Positions 5,762-7,560 of a stretch of DNA of 7,560 nucleotides are shown here, piece by piece. The DNA lies in assembly GCA_051005735.1 (NCBI GenBank), contig JBPCJB010000142.1:1-7560 (forward strand), given 5' to 3'. Source of the DNA: Gaiellasilicea sp051005735. Its GTDB lineage: Bacteria > Actinomycetota > Thermoleophilia > Gaiellales > Gaiellaceae. The first letter of the stretch is position 1, and every line of letters begins with the position of its first letter. Under the pieces are notes generated by a model. That model saw only the letters and a program-made list of their open reading frames with translations, was not told where the DNA came from and ran no database searches. The position numbers and the translations under genes were made by a program.

Positions 5762-6141
5762 CGGACTGCTCGACACGAGCGTCCTCGTCGGGCTCGAGAC
5801 GGTCGCGAGCTCGTCGCTTCCGGAGCGGGCGGCGATCTCCACGATGACGATCGCCGAGCTCCATCTCGGCGTCCTCGTCGCAACCGATCCCGGGATCAGG
5901 GCCCGGCGACTCCGGACTCTCACTTTCGCCGAGCGGCCTACGAGCCGGTAGCCGTCACAGCAGAGGTCGCCAGATGCTTCGCCGAGCTGGCCGCCACGCT
6001 CCAAACCGAGCGGGGTCGGTTCCCATCATCGACACGCTCATCGCGGCGACCGCACTCGCGCACGACCTTCCCCTGTTCACCCAGGATGCTGAGTTCGCCG
6101 TTTTCGCCGAGGTCGACCTACGACTCCTGTCGAGCGAGTGA
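5751..6141 (+). pseudogene. vapC: VapC-type PIN-domain toxin, broken by two frameshifts
   Basis: The PIN ribonuclease toxin is spread over three frames. From ATG 5751 the first reads MKSDGLLDTSVLVGL ... TIAELHLGV and stops at TAG 5949 after 66 codons. The second is AYEPVAVTAEVARCFAELAATL, from about 5936. The third is IIDTLIAATALAHDLPLFTQDAEF, from 6025 to TGA 6139-6141. Each junction is explained by loss of one base, near 5934-5938 (a GG run) and near 6013-6024 (GGGG or CCC runs). Restoring two bases gives 130 residues, normal for VapC, with the four acidic active-site residues Asp8, Glu36, Asp95 and Asp113. Such enzymes cleave tRNA or rRNA. As read, no functional toxin is made. Two missing bases in homopolymers could also be assembly errors, but the damaged antitoxin upstream favours genuine decay. 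Confidence 0.85.
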
Positions 6142-6149
6142 CGAGAACG

Positions 6150-6180
6150 CGAGGGGGGGCGGCTCTCACCGCCCCCCTCG
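6150..6180. terminator. Strong hairpin between convergent vapC remnant and pnp
   Basis: Plus-strand 6150-6162 (C, G, A, seven G, then CGG) pairs with 6169-6180 (CCG, six C, T, C, G) around a 6-nt loop, with one bulged G. The stem of about 12 pairs is nearly all GC. It begins 8 nt after the vapC stop and lies about 8 nt downstream of the pnp stop in the other direction, so it can serve both transcripts. Neither side has a proper T-run, so termination efficiency is uncertain; many high-GC actinobacterial terminators lack U-tails. Confidence 0.7.
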
Positions 6181-6188
6181 GTCATCTC

Positions 6189-7560
6189 CTAGTCGCGGCG
6201 CGGGCCGCGGTCGCGGCCGCCGCGGCCCCGGTCGTCGCGGCGGGGCCGCTCCTCCTCCGGGGGCCGCGGCGGGGCCGACTTCGCCCGCTCGATCAGCTCC
6301 TCGGGGGAGACCATCTTCCCGTCCTCGTGCTTCGAGACGAGCTTGAGGCCGATCCGGCCGCGGGCCTTGTCGACCTCCTGCACGATCACGTCGACGATGT
6401 CGCCACGCGCCATCACGTCTTCGATGTGCGCGACCCGGCCCGGGCCGACGTTCGAGACGTGGAGCAGGCCGTCCGTGCCCTTCTTCAGCTCGACGAAGGC
6501 GCCGAACTGGGTCGTCTTCACGACCTTGCCGGTAAAGGTGTCCCCCACCTCGGGCTCCTTGGTCAGCGCCGTGATCGCGGAGATCGCAGCGTCGGCCTTC
6601 GTGCCTTCGGTCGCGTAGACGAGGATCGTGCCGTCCTCCTCGATGTCGATCTGGACGTCGTAGTCGGCCTCGAGCGAGCGGATCGTCTCGCCGCCCTTGC
6701 CGATCACCATCCCGATGAACTCCGGGTTGATCTGGACCGACGAGATCCGCGGCGCGTGCTCGGCGAGCGACTCACGAGACTCGGGAATCGCCTCGAGCAT
6801 CGAGTCGAGGATCGAGTTCCGCGCCCGCTTCGCCTGCTCGAGGGCTGCCCGCATGATCTCCTGCGTGACGCCGGTGATCTTGATGTCCATCTGGAGCGCG
6901 GTGATCCCGTCCCGGGTACCGGCGACCTTGAAGTCCATGTCGCCCAGGTGATCCTCCGCGCCCTGGATGTCGGTGAGGATGACGTAGTCGTCGCCCTCCT
7001 TGACGAGGCCCATCGCGATTCCGGAAACCGGCGCCTTGATGGGCACGCCGGCATCCATCAGCCCGAGGGTCGAGCCGCAGACCGAGCCCATCGACGACGA
7101 GCCGTTCGACTCGAGCGTCTCCGAGACGATCCGGATCGTGTACGGGAAGTCCTCAGCCGGCGGGAGAATCGCCTCGAGAGCCCTTTGCGCGAGCGCCCCG
7201 TGGCCGATGTCACGCCGCTTCGGGCCGCGCATGAAGCCCGTCTCCCCCACCGAATACGGCGGGAAGTTGTAGTGGTGCATGAAGCGCCGATCCGTCTCGA
7301 GGGAGAGATCGTCGATCCGCTGGCCTTCCTTGGCCGTGCCGAGCGTCACGAGGCTCAAGACCTGTGTCTGACCGCGCTGGAAGAGACCTGAGCCGTGCGC
7401 CCGCGGTGAGACCGCGACCTCGCAGTCGACCTCGCGGATCTCCTCGGTACCGCGTCCGTCCGGCCGCCGTTTGTCGACCGCGATCTTCTTGCGGACGAGA
7501 TCCTTGTAGATCGCCTCCGCGGCCTTCTTGACGTAGCCCTTGGTCAGGCTGTCCTTGACC
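6189..7560 (-). CDS. pnp: Polynucleotide phosphorylase (N-terminus outside the window)
   Basis: Phosphorolytic 3'-5' exoribonuclease of the RNA degradation machinery, trimeric and cytoplasmic. The window holds the last 456 residues; the first RNase PH-like domain and most of the linker lie beyond 7560. In order, counting from the first complete codon: the end of the helical linker (about 1-30), the second RNase PH domain starting RRPDGRGTEEIR (31 on), SETLESNGSSSMGSVCG (146-162) at the phosphate-binding site, and GAEDHLGDMDFKVAG (200-214). The last contains the equivalents of E. coli Asp486, Asp492 and Lys494 (here 203, 209, 211). Then follow a KH domain with the GKGG loop (287-290) and an S1 domain (about 337-408). 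The C-terminus is an Arg/Gly/Pro-rich tail (431-456) with RGRGGRDRG, probably disordered and RNA-binding. All catalytic residues visible are intact. It is followed by the 6150-6180 hairpin, so it is not co-transcribed with the M16 gene beyond read-through. Confidence 0.97.
   Translation of the reverse strand, partial: VKDSLTKGYVKKAAEAIYKDLVRKKIAVDKRRPDGRGTEEIREVDCEVAVSPRAHGSGLFQRGQTQVLSLVTLGTAKEGQRIDDLSLETDRRFMHHYNFPPYSVGETGFMRGPKRRDIGHGALAQRALEAILPPAEDFPYTIRIVSETLESNGSSSMGSVCGSTLGLMDAGVPIKAPVSGIAMGLVKEGDDYVILTDIQGAEDHLGDMDFKVAGTRDGITALQMDIKITGVTQEIMRAALEQAKRARNSILDSMLEAIPESRESLAEHAPRISSVQINPEFIGMVIGKGGETIRSLEADYDVQIDIEEDGTILVYATEGTKADAAISAITALTKEPEVGDTFTGKVVKTTQFGAFVELKKGTDGLLHVSNVGPGRVAHIEDVMARGDIVDVIVQEVDKARGRIGLKLVSKHEDGKMVSPEELIERAKSAPPRPPEEERPRRDDRGRGGRDRGPRRD

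Noticed and set aside
4916..6004. 362-codon minus-strand open frame across hcp and the vapBC remnant
   Set aside because: It is antisense to the clear Hcp protein and to the antitoxin and PIN sequence, has no motif, and runs into the M16 start.
5543..6188. A mobile element carrying the hcp/vapBC block
   Set aside because: No transposase or integrase, and I could not find terminal inverted repeats or a target duplication by eye.

Overview
The window is high-GC bacterial DNA with strong codon bias, so long open frames appear opposite almost every real gene. It looks like an actinobacterial chromosome. The closest feel, from general family resemblance only, is the class Thermoleophilia: short-type DapB, GTG starts, a single RNase J next to dapA, and an orphan Hcp1-type protein. 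That placement is inference; no marker gene in the window proves it.

Layout. Five genes run leftward (minus strand) in transcription order from about 4961 down to the left edge: an M16 zinc peptidase (4961-3675), dapB (3643-3038), a MacroD-type macrodomain protein (3041-2547, overlapping dapB by GTGA), dapA (2486-1575) and RNase J (1553 to the left edge, C-terminus cut off). At the right edge the C-terminal two thirds of polynucleotide phosphorylase (pnp) also runs leftward and ends at 6189. The order pnp, M16 peptidase, diaminopimelate genes, RNase J matches, from memory, the Bacillus pnpA - mlpA - (asd-dapG-dapA) - rnjB neighbourhood. It brackets lysine/peptidoglycan precursor synthesis between two RNA-decay enzymes.

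Between pnp and the M16 gene lies an opposite-strand block of about 1.1 kb (4962-6150). It holds an orphan Hcp-family (type VI secretion tube-like) gene with a perfect Shine-Dalgarno, followed by the wreck of a VapBC toxin-antitoxin pair. The Phd-type antitoxin appears to have lost its middle. The VapC PIN-domain toxin is recognisable only by joining three reading frames. A strong hairpin (6150-6180) separates the convergent vapC remnant and pnp.

How the parts work together. DapA and DapB catalyse consecutive steps toward diaminopimelate. RNase J and PNPase are the 5'/endo- and 3'-acting RNA decay enzymes. The macrodomain protein probably hydrolyses ADP-ribose or O-acetyl-ADP-ribose esters and has no obvious pathway link. 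dapA, rnj and the M16 gene each have a TAnnnT box 6-7 nt before the start codon, the spacing expected of leaderless transcripts. The orphan Hcp, the decayed toxin-antitoxin module, the leaderless-start pattern and the macrodomain inside this cluster are the points most worth a second look. I found no CRISPR array, tRNA, rRNA or insertion sequence.
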